Positions 8,865-17,887 of a DNA stretch of 64,000 bases are shown piece by piece. Each line of letters starts with the position of its first letter. The stretch's first letter is position 1. Source of the stretch: Parabacteroides sp. TM07-1AC (GTDB lineage Bacteria; Bacteroidota; Bacteroidia; Bacteroidales; Tannerellaceae). Under the pieces are notes generated by a model that was not told where the DNA came from, searched no databases, and saw only the letters and a program-made list of their open reading frames with translations. The translations under genes and the position numbers were made by a program. The stretch lies in the NCBI RefSeq assembly GCF_003480915.1, contig NZ_QUKD01000001.1, positions 558,001-622,000 on the forward strand, written 5' to 3'.

Positions 8865-10820
8865 GTGGACGTCTACCATAAGATATTAGAAAAGTATTGG
8901 GGATACCCTGCTTTTCGCCCTTTGCAGGAAGATATTATTCACTCCGTTTGTGAGGGAAAAGATACACTCGGGCTGATGCCGACTGGGGGAGGCAAGTCGA
9001 TTACCTTCCAGGTGCCGGCATTGGTCATGGAGGGAATATGCATTGTCGTGACCCCTTTGATCGCTTTGATGAAAGACCAGGTCGACAATCTCCGCAGACT
9101 GGGAATCAAAGCGACTGCCGTCTATTCAGGAATGACACGACAGGAGATCATCGCCCAACTGGAGAACTGTATCTTCGGCGATTACAAATTCCTGTATGTT
9201 TCTCCCGAACGGTTAGGGACCGATATATTCAAGAGCAAGCTGCAGGCGATGAACGTCAACCTGCTGGTCATCGACGAAAGTCATTGTATCTCGCAATGGG
9301 GATATGACTTCCGTCCCTCCTATCTGAGCATTGCCGATATCCGTGAGGAACTTCCCGGGGTACCGGTACTCGCCCTGACAGCCACAGCCACTCCGGAAGT
9401 GGTCAACGACATTCAGGAACGGCTGCATTTCAAGGAGAAAAATGTATTCAAGAAGAGTTTCGTACGGAAAAACCTCTCGTACATCGTACGGCAGACCGAG
9501 GATAAACTAAACTCACTGGTCTATATTTTGGGAAAAGTGCCCGGAACGGCTATCGTGTATGTACGTAACCGGAAACGGACCAAGGAAGTGGCAGTCATGC
9601 TCCAACAGGCGGGTATTTCAGCAGACTTCTTCCATGCCGGACTCAACCGGGATGAAAAGAACCTGCGTCAAAGCCGTTGGAAGAACAACGAATGCCGGGT
9701 AATCGTATCGACCAATGCATTCGGTATGGGTATCGACAAGCCGGATGTACGCCTGGTGGTTCATTTGGATATGCCCGGATCGCTGGAGGAATATTACCAG
9801 GAAGCCGGACGTGCCGGACGTGATGAACAGAGGGCTTATGCCGTTGCGTTATGCTCCAATATAGATTGTACGAAACTAAAGAAACGACTGGCGGACGAGT
9901 TTCCGGACAGGGATTTTATCTGCCGGGTCTATGAAGCCCTGGGCAATTATTATCAGATAGCGATGGGCTTCGGACTGGATACGGTACACGATTTCTCACT
10001 CGTCGATTTCTGTACGGCCTATAAGTTTTCGCATTTACAGGCACACCATGCCTTGAAGATACTGGAACTGGCGGGCTACATAGAGTACACGGAAGAACAA
10101 GAGAATGCTTCACGCCTTGTATTTACGGCTACGCGCGACGAACTTTACAAGTATCTGCATCAGGATAAGAAAACGGACGAGGTGATACAATGTATCCTCC
10201 GTTCCTATACCGGACTATTTTCGGATTACGTATATATTAATGAAGGATTGATCTCTACCCGGACCGGTTTAAGCCAGCAGGAAATCTACGATGTATTGAT
10301 CGGCCTGTCCAAATACAGGATCGTAAATTATATTCCTCATAAGAAAACGCCTCTTATCATTTATACCCGGACCCGCGAAGAGCTTAAATACCTCTCCATC
10401 CCCCGTTCGGCCTATGAAGAGCGTAAAGAACGTTTCGAAAGCCGAATCAACCGGGTCATGGAATATATCAACGAAGACCGGATCTGCCGGAGCCGGATGC
10501 TGATTTCCTACTTCGGGGAAAAGGATCCTTCTGACTGTGGTTGTTGTGACGTCTGCCTGGCTAAAAACGATTCCGGTCTGAACAATCATACATTCAATGC
10601 CATACGCGACGCTTTGCTGAAAGCACTGGCGGACGGTCCGGCAGAAGCCAAAAGTCTGACGGAGAATTTACCTTTTCCTTCCGACAAGCTGATCACCGCC
10701 ATTCGTTTCCTGGCTGAACATGATGAACGCTTTTCGCTGGAAGACGGAATAGTAAGCCTTACGAAAACGAACACTATGTCCGATAACGAACACAACGAAA
10801 CGCAGTCGAGAACTGAATAA
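8865..10820 (+). CDS. recQ: RecQ-family ATP-dependent DNA helicase (GTG start)
   Basis: 3'-5' DNA helicase working with RecJ at stalled or broken DNA. Motifs: PTGGGKSITFQ (Walker A), VIDESHCISQWGYDFRP (DExH box and aromatic loop, with Tyr where E. coli has His), SGMTRQE, and YYQEAGRAGRDE (motif VI). The zinc-binding cysteines (CRSRMLIS...DCGCCDVC) are at residues about 541-565. In the E. coli enzyme they directly follow the helicase core near 380-403. About 150 residues with winged-helix character lie in between, and no HRDC domain is recognizable. The start is GTG at 8865, nine nt after the recJ stop. A second canonical RecQ may exist elsewhere in the genome. Confidence 0.92.
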   Translation: MDVYHKILEKYWGYPAFRPLQEDIIHSVCEGKDTLGLMPTGGGKSITFQVPALVMEGICIVVTPLIALMKDQVDNLRRLGIKATAVYSGMTRQEIIAQLENCIFGDYKFLYVSPERLGTDIFKSKLQAMNVNLLVIDESHCISQWGYDFRPSYLSIADIREELPGVPVLALTATATPEVVNDIQERLHFKEKNVFKKSFVRKNLSYIVRQTEDKLNSLVYILGKVPGTAIVYVRNRKRTKEVAVMLQQAGISADFFHAGLNRDEKNLRQSRWKNNECRVIVSTNAFGMGIDKPDVRLVVHLDMPGSLEEYYQEAGRAGRDEQRAYAVALCSNIDCTKLKKRLADEFPDRDFICRVYEALGNYYQIAMGFGLDTVHDFSLVDFCTAYKFSHLQAHHALKILELAGYIEYTEEQENASRLVFTATRDELYKYLHQDKKTDEVIQCILRSYTGLFSDYVYINEGLISTRTGLSQQEIYDVLIGLSKYRIVNYIPHKKTPLIIYTRTREELKYLSIPRSAYEERKERFESRINRVMEYINEDRICRSRMLISYFGEKDPSDCGCCDVCLAKNDSGLNNHTFNAIRDALLKALADGPAEAKSLTENLPFPSDKLITAIRFLAEHDERFSLEDGIVSLTKTNTMSDNEHNETQSRTE

Positions 10821-10886
10821 CAATCATTTACCTTTATGGCACAGACTTTGCTATTATGAAAATCAAACAACAATAACAAAGTTCCT

Positions 10887-12191
10887 ATGTATAAAGTCTA
10901 TTTCAGGCAGGCAATGCAGATGCTGAGGCAAAACAAGTTTTTCAGCATCGTATATATAACCGGTACCGGCCTGGCCATTACAATGGTTATGGTACTGGCT
11001 ATCTTATATTATTTCCGCACAGGGAATATTACGCCGGAAAGTAACCGCGACCGGATGATGATCATACAGCATGGTAAAATACTTAACAAAGAAAAAGGGC
11101 AGGGAAACGGAAGCAGCAAACTGTCCTACCCGACCATCAAAGAATGTTTTTATCCCTTGCAAAAACCGGAAGCCGTCACCGCCATCCTTCCGATCGGAGA
11201 ACAGATAGAATTTATACAGGTTCAAGGAAACAACGATGTCTACAACGGGCTTGTGATGGGGACAGACGTTGCCTTCTGGAAAGTCTTCCAATTCAAATTC
11301 CTGTCGGGAAAACCTTATACGGAGGAAGAATTCACATCGGGAATCAAAAAAGCAGTCGTCAGTGAATCACTGGCCCGCCGGCTATTCAATACATCCGATG
11401 CAACCGGTAAAACATTCCTGTTAAATTTTGAAGAATACCAGGTGTCCGGTGTAGTAGAAGATGTCTCTTCCATAACAAAATACTGTTATGCCGAGATGTG
11501 GATACCCTTCACCAACCGCCCCGAACAGATACAGGGTAGTAAATGGTGCAATTATCTTTTAGGCCATATGATCGTGTGCATTCTGGCAAAAGAGCCGGGT
11601 GACTTCGATGCCATCCGGCAGGAAGCCGAAGAGCTTTGCAAACGTTACAGTGACGGAAATCCGCAATTCAACTACGTATTAAATGGCCAGCCGGACACGG
11701 TACTGCGTGCCTGGTTACACGAAGAAGACTCTTTCAACATGCCGGATTATCTGAAGATTTACCTGCAATTCGTATTAGTAGTGCTTCTGCTGTTACTGGT
11801 ACCTTCCATCAATTTGACAGGTATGACTGCTTCACGCATGAAAAAACGCATGGAAGAATTGGGTATCCGCAAAGCTTTCGGTGCTCAGAACCGGACACTG
11901 CTTATGCAGATATTATACGAAAATCTACTGCTTACCTTATTAGGTGGACTGATCGGATTACTTCTTTCCTATGGCTTGATCTGTTCTCTGAAAGGATGGC
12001 TGCTGGGCAATTATGGCTGGGACGGAACTTCCCTGGTTGCTTCCATCGACCTTTCACCCGGTATGCTGATCAATCCGGCCATCTTCGGATATACCTTGCT
12101 CTTCTGCCTGGTTTTAAACCTGATGTCTGCCCTTATTCCTGCCTGGCGTGCACTCGGACGCCCCATTGTTGATGCTATAAACGATAAATAA
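10887..12191 (+). CDS. MacB/FtsX-type ABC transporter permease
   Basis: Membrane subunit with an N-terminal transmembrane helix (about 18-42), a periplasmic MacB-like core domain (about 45-285), and three C-terminal helices of the FtsX fold. The signature SRMKKRMEELGIRKAFGAQ precedes the second helix, and the protein ends PAWRALGRPIVDAINDK as is usual. No ATPase gene is beside it, so it must pair with an ATPase encoded elsewhere. The next permease gene begins 8 nt downstream, which suggests the two form a heterodimer. The substrate is unknown. Confidence 0.85.
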   Translation: MYKVYFRQAMQMLRQNKFFSIVYITGTGLAITMVMVLAILYYFRTGNITPESNRDRMMIIQHGKILNKEKGQGNGSSKLSYPTIKECFYPLQKPEAVTAILPIGEQIEFIQVQGNNDVYNGLVMGTDVAFWKVFQFKFLSGKPYTEEEFTSGIKKAVVSESLARRLFNTSDATGKTFLLNFEEYQVSGVVEDVSSITKYCYAEMWIPFTNRPEQIQGSKWCNYLLGHMIVCILAKEPGDFDAIRQEAEELCKRYSDGNPQFNYVLNGQPDTVLRAWLHEEDSFNMPDYLKIYLQFVLVVLLLLLVPSINLTGMTASRMKKRMEELGIRKAFGAQNRTLLMQILYENLLLTLLGGLIGLLLSYGLICSLKGWLLGNYGWDGTSLVASIDLSPGMLINPAIFGYTLLFCLVLNLMSALIPAWRALGRPIVDAINDK

Positions 12192-12199
12192 CAAGAACT

Positions 12200-13459
12200 A
12201 TGATACAACATCTCTTAAAACTCATATGGAAACAACGCAGACAAAATGCCTGGATTGTAGCCGAATTGTTCCTTGTGTTCATTTTAGTGTGGTATATTAT
12301 GGATTACTTTACCACGATCCGGTATGCCGATTCGATCGAAAATGCTTATAATATAGAAGATACTTATCAGATACGACTCACGACCGTTCCTGTAAACAGT
12401 CCGAATTACATCCGGTATGAAAACGCAGAAAAACAGCCTGTCGACCAGTATTTATCCATTATCGAACGTATCCGGCAATATCCGCAGGTAGAAGATGTTT
12501 GCCTGACACTCGACAGTAGCCCTTACAACCCCAGTTACATGGATAACCGGATGGGAAGGGACAGTTCCGAAATGGTCCAATTTCAATATTTGCCGGTTAC
12601 TCCCTCCTACTTCGATGTATTCAAAGTCCGGTCTTTAGACGGAAAAGAACCCTCTTCCTTAAAAAATGCATTGACAGAAAAGGATATTGTCATTTCCCGT
12701 AAACTGGCAGAAACTCTTTTTCCCGACGGACAGGCTAAAGGACATTCCATTTACATGAATGATGACAATTCATTCCGCATAGGAGGTGTTTGCGGAGCGT
12801 TAAAACGGGATGATTACAGCCGGGAAGAAAGGGCGGCTTATTTTCTGTTGTCTACGTCCGGATTCAGTGATTGGGACGAGCGGCAACTCGCCGGATCACT
12901 GGGCATCAGCCTGCGGGCAAAGCCAGGACTTCGGCCCAAAGAGTTCATTTCCAATTTCCAGCGGGATATGAGGGAGCAGATAAATATCGGAAACTTTGTA
13001 CTTTCCAAAGTGGACTCTTATGCTGATTTAAGGGACAGGCTCTATCTTACCAACGGAGTGACAGATGCCATCCGCTACCGGATAGCCTTTATGGTATTCC
13101 TGGTCTTCAATATTTTCCTGGGAATTATCGGTACTTTCTGGTTCCGCAACGAATACAGGAAACCGGAAATCGGCCTGCGCCTGGCGATCGGTTCCACACG
13201 CCGTCAGATATTACAAATGATGATCGGCGAAGGCTGGCTGCTGTTAAGCCTGGTAGCTATCCCTGCCGCTATCATTTGCATTAATATAGCCAAACTGGAA
13301 TTTGTCGGGACGAATATCATGCCGGTTACGTTCTTCCGCATCTTTACCGGTTTAATTTCAACTTATCTGCTTATGGCACTCTTTATTACATTGGGCGCCT
13401 GGTATCCGGCTTACCTGTCGTCAAGAATAGCCCCGGCAGATACGCTACGGAGCGAATAA
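12200..13459 (+). CDS. MacB/FtsX-type ABC transporter permease
   Basis: Second permease of the pair, 419 residues, with the same layout: N-terminal helix at about 20-38, a periplasmic domain, and C-terminal FtsX helices. NEYRKPEIGLRLAIGSTRRQILQMM is the characteristic cytoplasmic loop (quoted segments: RKPEIGLRLAIGSTRRQI). It ends PAYLSSRIAPADTLRSE. The periplasmic region differs clearly from that of the preceding gene, so this is an old duplication. It is probably cotranscribed with 10887-12191. Confidence 0.82.
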   Translation: MIQHLLKLIWKQRRQNAWIVAELFLVFILVWYIMDYFTTIRYADSIENAYNIEDTYQIRLTTVPVNSPNYIRYENAEKQPVDQYLSIIERIRQYPQVEDVCLTLDSSPYNPSYMDNRMGRDSSEMVQFQYLPVTPSYFDVFKVRSLDGKEPSSLKNALTEKDIVISRKLAETLFPDGQAKGHSIYMNDDNSFRIGGVCGALKRDDYSREERAAYFLLSTSGFSDWDERQLAGSLGISLRAKPGLRPKEFISNFQRDMREQINIGNFVLSKVDSYADLRDRLYLTNGVTDAIRYRIAFMVFLVFNIFLGIIGTFWFRNEYRKPEIGLRLAIGSTRRQILQMMIGEGWLLLSLVAIPAAIICINIAKLEFVGTNIMPVTFFRIFTGLISTYLLMALFITLGAWYPAYLSSRIAPADTLRSE

Positions 13460-13548
13460 AGGACGAGACAGCGAGGTATTCTTTCAAAGGTAGTTATATA
13501 CTAACAGTAAAGATACTACCCTTTCACTTGCCGACCACCGCCGTCAAC

Positions 13549-13614
13549 CTTAACGACAGAGGTCAGTAAGCTTAACGAGCAACGTCGGTAAGCTTAACGA
13601 GCATCGTCGCAAAG
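13549..13614. repeat. three tandem 22-bp repeats
   Basis: Units at 13549-13570, 13571-13592 and 13593-13614 all begin CTTAACGA and end in GTAAG or CAAAG. They share a central GTC/CGTCG. Units 2 and 3 differ at only a few positions, while unit 1 is more diverged. There are too few, too directly abutted copies for CRISPR. Function unknown. Confidence 0.85.
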
Positions 13615-13700
13615 CTATCAGGTAATATCTTTCGGGTTACTTGCATGCTTTTTAAAGGTTACCCGCTTGCCTACTTAAAGACTAAATTGAATAGGCTAAA

Positions 13701-13744
13701 GCAAAAAAGGTGAATGGTTTGATCGAACCATTCACCTTTTTTGC
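13701..13744. terminator. perfect 19-bp stem hairpin
   Basis: Arms 13701-13719 and 13726-13744 are perfectly complementary around a 6-nt loop. They start with A-rich and end with T-rich tracts, the form of a bidirectional intrinsic terminator. It lies between the rightward permease pair and the leftward ThuA gene. Confidence 0.8.
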
Positions 13745-13824
13745 AAACCATTCACCAACTGTTCACCCGACCAATATCCTATATTGCAATATATTATGCC
13801 CGAAAGGTGAAGGGTGAATGGTTT
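13745..13824. repeat. extra inverted copies of the hairpin motif
   Basis: The 12-mer GGTGAATGGTTT found in the adjacent hairpin recurs inverted at 13745-13756 and direct at 13813-13824. Together with the hairpin this gives four copies in about 120 bp, able to form alternative stems. It resembles a dispersed intergenic repeat, but this cannot be tested here. Confidence 0.7.
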
Positions 13825-13852
13825 TTCGCCAAATTCGTATGATATATCTATC

Positions 13853-14770
13853 TTATTTCTTTTCTTTATAATCTTTCCGGTAACTGCATTGCGTCTCAGT
13901 CGGGAAATCTTTCGGAACCTTCTGGGTGACTTTTCCTGTCGCTGCCCATTCTGCACCACGCAGCAACAAGACCTGGAAACCTGTACATTGCATAGCCGTA
14001 TTATCTTCCACCGTAGCACCGGCATGTCCGAGCATGGTATGGAAAATACGCGCATTACCATAATCAACGGTAAAGACCAGCGGCTCCTCGCGCCCCGAAC
14101 CTCCGGTTTCCTTATCCGAATAGGCCGTATAAAGCAAATCGCCTATATTGCCCGGACCACGCATGCGATCATACAGTTCATCCTTTGTATGACGCCACTT
14201 CAACGGCAATCCTTTCATGATGGGATTTTCCTTGTTACGTCCGTTCAATACATATTCATGCTGCTGGCCATGCGAACCGCCGGGACCGGCGGAGCTATCC
14301 TTGACCAGCTTTCCATCCTGCCAGTATACATATGGACCGGAATCTTCATTACGTCCTTCCCATCCTCCCAAAGCACATATCCTGTTAAACTCCGGCCATT
14401 TGGAAAAGGCATTATCTGCGGCATGATAAACGACAACTCCCCCGCCATTCTGTACAAATTCAAGGAAACGCTTATTGGTTTCTTCCGGCCATGAATCGCC
14501 GTTATAATCGAGCACGACCAATTCGTACGGTGTAAAATCCAGTACAAACCCCGACATATCCTGTCCTTGTGAAGGCGACACGGCAAAATCGACGGAGAAA
14601 CGACCGGAGTTTTCCAGTATTTGTTTTAACACGACATGGCTAACCTGCCAATTATGATTGTTTTGTCCGGTGATCAGCAACGTCTTGATAGGTTTGCGTG
14701 CAGATACCGAGCACACACAGAAAAGGGAGAGCAACACAACCCATAGCTTTCCTAAGAATAAATGTTTCAT
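13853..14770 (-). CDS. secreted ThuA-domain protein
   Basis: ThuA-like fold (trehalose utilization/glutamine amidotransferase-like superfamily) of unproven activity, common in Bacteroidetes sugar metabolism. The start is placed at the ATG at 14770 because it gives a proper signal peptide (MKHLFLGKLWVVLLSLFCVCSVSA). An upstream in-frame ATG adds 25 residues of poor quality. Recognizable segments are TLLITGQNNHNW, LVVLDYNGDSWPEE, GGGVVVYHAADNAF and ARIFHTMLGHAG. The mature protein is periplasmic or exported. It is transcribed divergently from the SDR gene; a TACATTTG box on its strand lies at 14802-14809. Confidence 0.85.
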   Translation of the reverse strand: MKHLFLGKLWVVLLSLFCVCSVSARKPIKTLLITGQNNHNWQVSHVVLKQILENSGRFSVDFAVSPSQGQDMSGFVLDFTPYELVVLDYNGDSWPEETNKRFLEFVQNGGGVVVYHAADNAFSKWPEFNRICALGGWEGRNEDSGPYVYWQDGKLVKDSSAGPGGSHGQQHEYVLNGRNKENPIMKGLPLKWRHTKDELYDRMRGPGNIGDLLYTAYSDKETGGSGREEPLVFTVDYGNARIFHTMLGHAGATVEDNTAMQCTGFQVLLLRGAEWAATGKVTQKVPKDFPTETQCSYRKDYKEKK

Positions 14771-14848
14771 GGTATAAATATGGTTTAAAGATTTGTTGCA
14801 GCAAATGTAATAAATATTGTACAAATGCCAATAAGTAAGAGGCATGAC

Positions 14849-14878
14849 TTTGAATTAATAAAGTTTTAATTACATTTG
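14849..14878 (+). promoter_or_regulatory. Bacteroidetes-type promoter of the SDR gene
   Basis: TTTG at 14849-14852 and TACATTTG at 14871-14878 are 18 nt apart, close to the consensus for the primary sigma factor in this phylum (-33 TTTG, -7 TAnnTTTG). The GTG start of the SDR gene is 28 nt downstream. Confidence 0.65.
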
Positions 14879-14906
14879 TTCTTCTATTATTTAAACAAAA
14901 GAAATC

Positions 14907-15632
14907 GTGAAAAGGATTGTTATCATCGGGGCAACTTCCGGCATCGGCTACGAAGTGGCAAAGATATACCGCCAGTTGGGTTGGCGTGTCGGAGTAGCAG
15001 GACGTCGCCTGGAGCTGCTTGAGAAATTCAAAGAACAGGCACCCGGACAAATAGAAATACAGGAGCTCGATGTCACCAAGGCGGATGCAGTAGAGAAACT
15101 CCACCGGCTGATCGGAAAGTTGGGAGGCATGGACTTGTTCCTTCTCAGTACGGGTGTCGGCAGCCAGAACAGGGCATTACATCCGGACATCGAACTGGCT
15201 ACGGTAAACACCAATGCCATCGGCTTTACCCGCATGGTCACTGCCGCTTTCAATTATTTCCGGGAAGAAGGTAAAGGACATCTGGCCGTTATCAGTTCCA
15301 TTGCCGGGACGAAAGGTCTGGGAGCCGCCCCCGCCTATTCGGCTACCAAACGTTTTCAGAATACATATATCGATGCCCTGGCACAACTGGCAAGGATGGA
15401 GAAACTACAGATCGACTTTACCGATATACGTCCCGGCTTCGTTAAAACAGATTTGCTGAAGAATGATACATATCCTCTGCTGATGCGTCCGGAGCGGGTT
15501 GCCCAACGAATTGTACGGGCTTTGAAACGAAAAAAGCGCACTGTCATAATCGACTGGCGATATGTCGCCATTGTCTTTCTTTGGAATCTGATCCCCAAGT
15601 ATATCTGGGAACGGCTGTCCATACATAATTGA
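14907..15632 (+). CDS. short-chain dehydrogenase/reductase (GTG start)
   Basis: Classical SDR of 241 residues that oxidizes or reduces an unknown substrate with NAD(P)(H). The cofactor site is IIGATSGIGYEVA and an Arg-Arg pair after the second strand (AGRRLE) suggests NADP(H). The catalytic set is visible as Ser in AVISSIAG and YSATK (Tyr and Lys). The C-terminus carries a hydrophobic stretch (VAIVFLWNLIPKYIW) that may tether it to the membrane. It starts at GTG 14907, directly on the conserved first strand. Confidence 0.9.
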   Translation: MKRIVIIGATSGIGYEVAKIYRQLGWRVGVAGRRLELLEKFKEQAPGQIEIQELDVTKADAVEKLHRLIGKLGGMDLFLLSTGVGSQNRALHPDIELATVNTNAIGFTRMVTAAFNYFREEGKGHLAVISSIAGTKGLGAAPAYSATKRFQNTYIDALAQLARMEKLQIDFTDIRPGFVKTDLLKNDTYPLLMRPERVAQRIVRALKRKKRTVIIDWRYVAIVFLWNLIPKYIWERLSIHN

Positions 15633-15633
15633 A

Positions 15634-15665
15634 TTTGTATATTTTTCCCGTAATCTCTACCTTTG
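15634..15665 (+). promoter_or_regulatory. promoter of the amino acid permease gene
   Basis: TTTG at 15634-15637 and TACCTTTG at 15658-15665 with a 20-nt spacer match the Bacteroidetes consensus. The -33 box begins 2 nt after the SDR stop, so the permease has its own promoter. The transcript would carry a leader of about 55 nt. Confidence 0.65.
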
Positions 15666-15687
15666 TGCCCGATTATCAAAAATAAAA

Positions 15688-15708
15688 GGGGGACACAGGC
15701 GTGTGCCC
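15688..15708 (+). promoter_or_regulatory. GC-rich hairpin in the permease leader
   Basis: GGGGACAC and GTGTGCCC (about 15689-15708) form a stem with one mismatch, 21 nt before the start codon. It would be part of the mRNA leader and could affect translation or stability. It may also be a dispersed palindrome. Confidence 0.4.
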
Positions 15709-15728
15709 TTACTTAAACAAATTGAAAA

Positions 15729-17381
15729 ATGGGATTATTTATAAAGAAACCGTTAGCCGCCTTGCAGGCGGAAGCCAACGAATCGGGCAGTAAAACACTC
15801 AAACGGGTATTAGGCCCCTGGAGCCTGGTCGCCCTGGGCGTAGGGGTTATCATCGGAGCCGGACTATTCTCCATTACCGGAACCGTTGCTGCCGGATATA
15901 CCGGACCTGCCATCACCTTATCATTCGCCATCGCTGCACTTGGCTGCTGTTTTGCCGGACTATGTTATGCTGAATTTGCCTCCATGATTCCGGTTGCCGG
16001 AAGTGCCTATACCTATTCATACGCCACTATGGGAGAACTGATCGCCTGGATTATCGGGTGGGACCTTGTTCTTGAATATACGGTAGCGGCGACAACGGTC
16101 AGTATCAGTTGGAGCCGGTATCTGGTCGTCTTCCTCGAAGGGCTGGGGATTCATCTGCCGCATGCTTTAACGGCTTGTCCGTGGGATGGCGGTATTGTCA
16201 ATATCCCGGCTTTCCTGATCGTTGTCCTGATGAGCATTTTCCTGATCCGGGGAACGGAAGGAAGTTCGATCTTCAACGGGATTATCGTATTTCTGAAAGT
16301 TTCTGTTGTATTGGTCTTTGTCGCTTTAGGATGGAAGTATATTCAGACAGACAATTACGTTCCTTATATTCCGGCCAATACCGGCACTTTGGGAGAATAT
16401 GGATTTTCAGGAGTTCTGCGTGGAGCTGCTATCGTATTCTTTGCCTTCCTCGGCTTCGATGCCGTATCGACTGCTGCGCAGGAAGCTAAAAATCCGAAAC
16501 GGGATATGCCTATCGGTATTCTTGTTTCGCTGCTGGTCTGCACGATCCTTTACATGCTCTTTGCACATGTGATGACCGGAGTGGCGCACTACAGCCAGTT
16601 CAGCGGGCAGGAAGGCATTGCACCTGTTGCCGTAGCGATCTCCCACATGGGGCATGCGGATGCTGCCGGAGTGATACAGCCGGATTATCCGTGGCTGAAT
16701 AAGGCGATCGTACTGGCTATCCTGTTCGGTTACTGTTCGGTCATCATGGTTACGTTATTGGGACAAAGCCGTGTATTTCTGAGTATGAGCCGCGACGGGT
16801 TGTTGCCTCCGTTCTTCTCGCATATCAATGAGAAATTCCGCACGCCGGCACGCAGTAATTTTCTGTTTATGTTGCTGGTCGGATTGCTTGCCGCATTCGT
16901 TCCTGCACAGGTTGCGGGAGAAATGACCAGTATCGGTACCTTGTTCGCTTTTACATTGGTTTGTGCCGGTGTACTGGTGGTAAGAAAGACGATGCCGGAT
17001 GTGCAGCGGGCTTTCAAGACACCGCTCGTACCGTTCGTGCCGGTTGCAGGTATCGTCACCTGTCTTTGTATGATGCTTTTCCTGCCTGCCGATACCTGGA
17101 TCCGCCTCGTGTTATGGATGCTTATCGGACTTGACATCTATGCATGCTACGGTATCAAACATAGCAAACTGGAATATATGCAACAGCATCGCAGAGGAAA
17201 TCTGTCACTCAATATGATTGGGATAACCTTATCGGTATTATGCGTGATCACCGGGTTGTGGCATCAGCAGACGGTCGGTTGGGATGAGAGTAAGGTGTTG
17301 CTGATCATTTCATTTGTCTTTGCATTTACCCACCTGCCATTCTATATGATCAGGATATGGAAAGGGATGACACAAGCGTAG
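15729..17381 (+). CDS. APC-superfamily amino acid permease (CAT type)
   Basis: Cytoplasmic-membrane amino acid transporter with about 14 hydrophobic segments over 550 residues. The first membrane segment has VGVIIGAGLFSITG, the APC substrate-binding glycine motif. The later signature FFAFLGFDAVSTAAQEAKNP is typical of the cationic amino acid transporter branch (YfnA/CAT). The substrate cannot be fixed. It has its own promoter and faces the GtrA gene tail to tail, 3 nt apart. Confidence 0.92.
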   Translation: MGLFIKKPLAALQAEANESGSKTLKRVLGPWSLVALGVGVIIGAGLFSITGTVAAGYTGPAITLSFAIAALGCCFAGLCYAEFASMIPVAGSAYTYSYATMGELIAWIIGWDLVLEYTVAATTVSISWSRYLVVFLEGLGIHLPHALTACPWDGGIVNIPAFLIVVLMSIFLIRGTEGSSIFNGIIVFLKVSVVLVFVALGWKYIQTDNYVPYIPANTGTLGEYGFSGVLRGAAIVFFAFLGFDAVSTAAQEAKNPKRDMPIGILVSLLVCTILYMLFAHVMTGVAHYSQFSGQEGIAPVAVAISHMGHADAAGVIQPDYPWLNKAIVLAILFGYCSVIMVTLLGQSRVFLSMSRDGLLPPFFSHINEKFRTPARSNFLFMLLVGLLAAFVPAQVAGEMTSIGTLFAFTLVCAGVLVVRKTMPDVQRAFKTPLVPFVPVAGIVTCLCMMLFLPADTWIRLVLWMLIGLDIYACYGIKHSKLEYMQQHRRGNLSLNMIGITLSVLCVITGLWHQQTVGWDESKVLLIISFVFAFTHLPFYMIRIWKGMTQA

Positions 17382-17384
17382 GAC

Positions 17385-17774
17385 TTATCCCTCCATTCTC
17401 CTAAAAGTGAGCCGTTTGTTCATCGTGAAATTGACGGCTCCGTAAACAAACATGCCCAGGAATTGTGCCAGGTATTCATTCATGTCTCCGATCTCCACCA
17501 TCAGTAGCAGAGACAGGAACTGAAGGCCATAGGCACATCCGAAAGCAACGAGGAAAAGAGGAATCTCCCGTTCGAACTTTCCGCTACGGGAAGAGAATAT
17601 CCAGTACTTGCTCCAGCAAAAGTTATTGATCAACGCAGCTACATATCCGGCAATGTTCGACCATAGGTAATTACAGCCGATGCCACTCATCAGCACCCAG
17701 ATAACCAGGGCGGTAATAAGTGCATTCAGTGTCCCCACAATGATAAAACGAAATATCCGTACCGATTCTTTCAT
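17385..17774 (-). CDS. GtrA-family membrane protein
   Basis: Small protein of 129 residues with four transmembrane helices and the GtrA signatures FRFIIVGTLNALI near the start and FWSKYWIF-type central loop (NNFCWSKYWIFSS). GtrA proteins are thought to move lipid-linked sugars (e.g. polyprenyl-phosphate glucose) across the membrane. No partner glycosyltransferase lies beside it. Confidence 0.85.
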   Translation of the reverse strand: MKESVRIFRFIIVGTLNALITALVIWVLMSGIGCNYLWSNIAGYVAALINNFCWSKYWIFSSRSGKFEREIPLFLVAFGCAYGLQFLSLLLMVEIGDMNEYLAQFLGMFVYGAVNFTMNKRLTFRRMEG

Positions 17775-17887
17775 ATCAATCTCCCATAGGCCAGTTCAGC
17801 CATCTATCAGGGGCTATTTTAGGCATCTTACGTTAATTTTATTCATTTTTCCACGACAAATATACGTGATTTTAAAGAGAACGGAGC

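Larger units (their letters stand above)
13460..13852. other. 393-bp gap made largely of short repeats
   Basis: No convincing coding frame. The gap holds three tandem 22-bp units (13549-13614), a perfect 19-bp-arm hairpin (13701-13744) and two further copies of its inner motif (13745-13756, 13813-13824), plus a small palindrome around 13780-13791. It separates two convergent transcription units. Confidence 0.8.

Noticed and set aside
13549..13614. CRISPR or attachment-site array
   Set aside because: Only three abutting 22-bp units, no spacers, no recombinase nearby.
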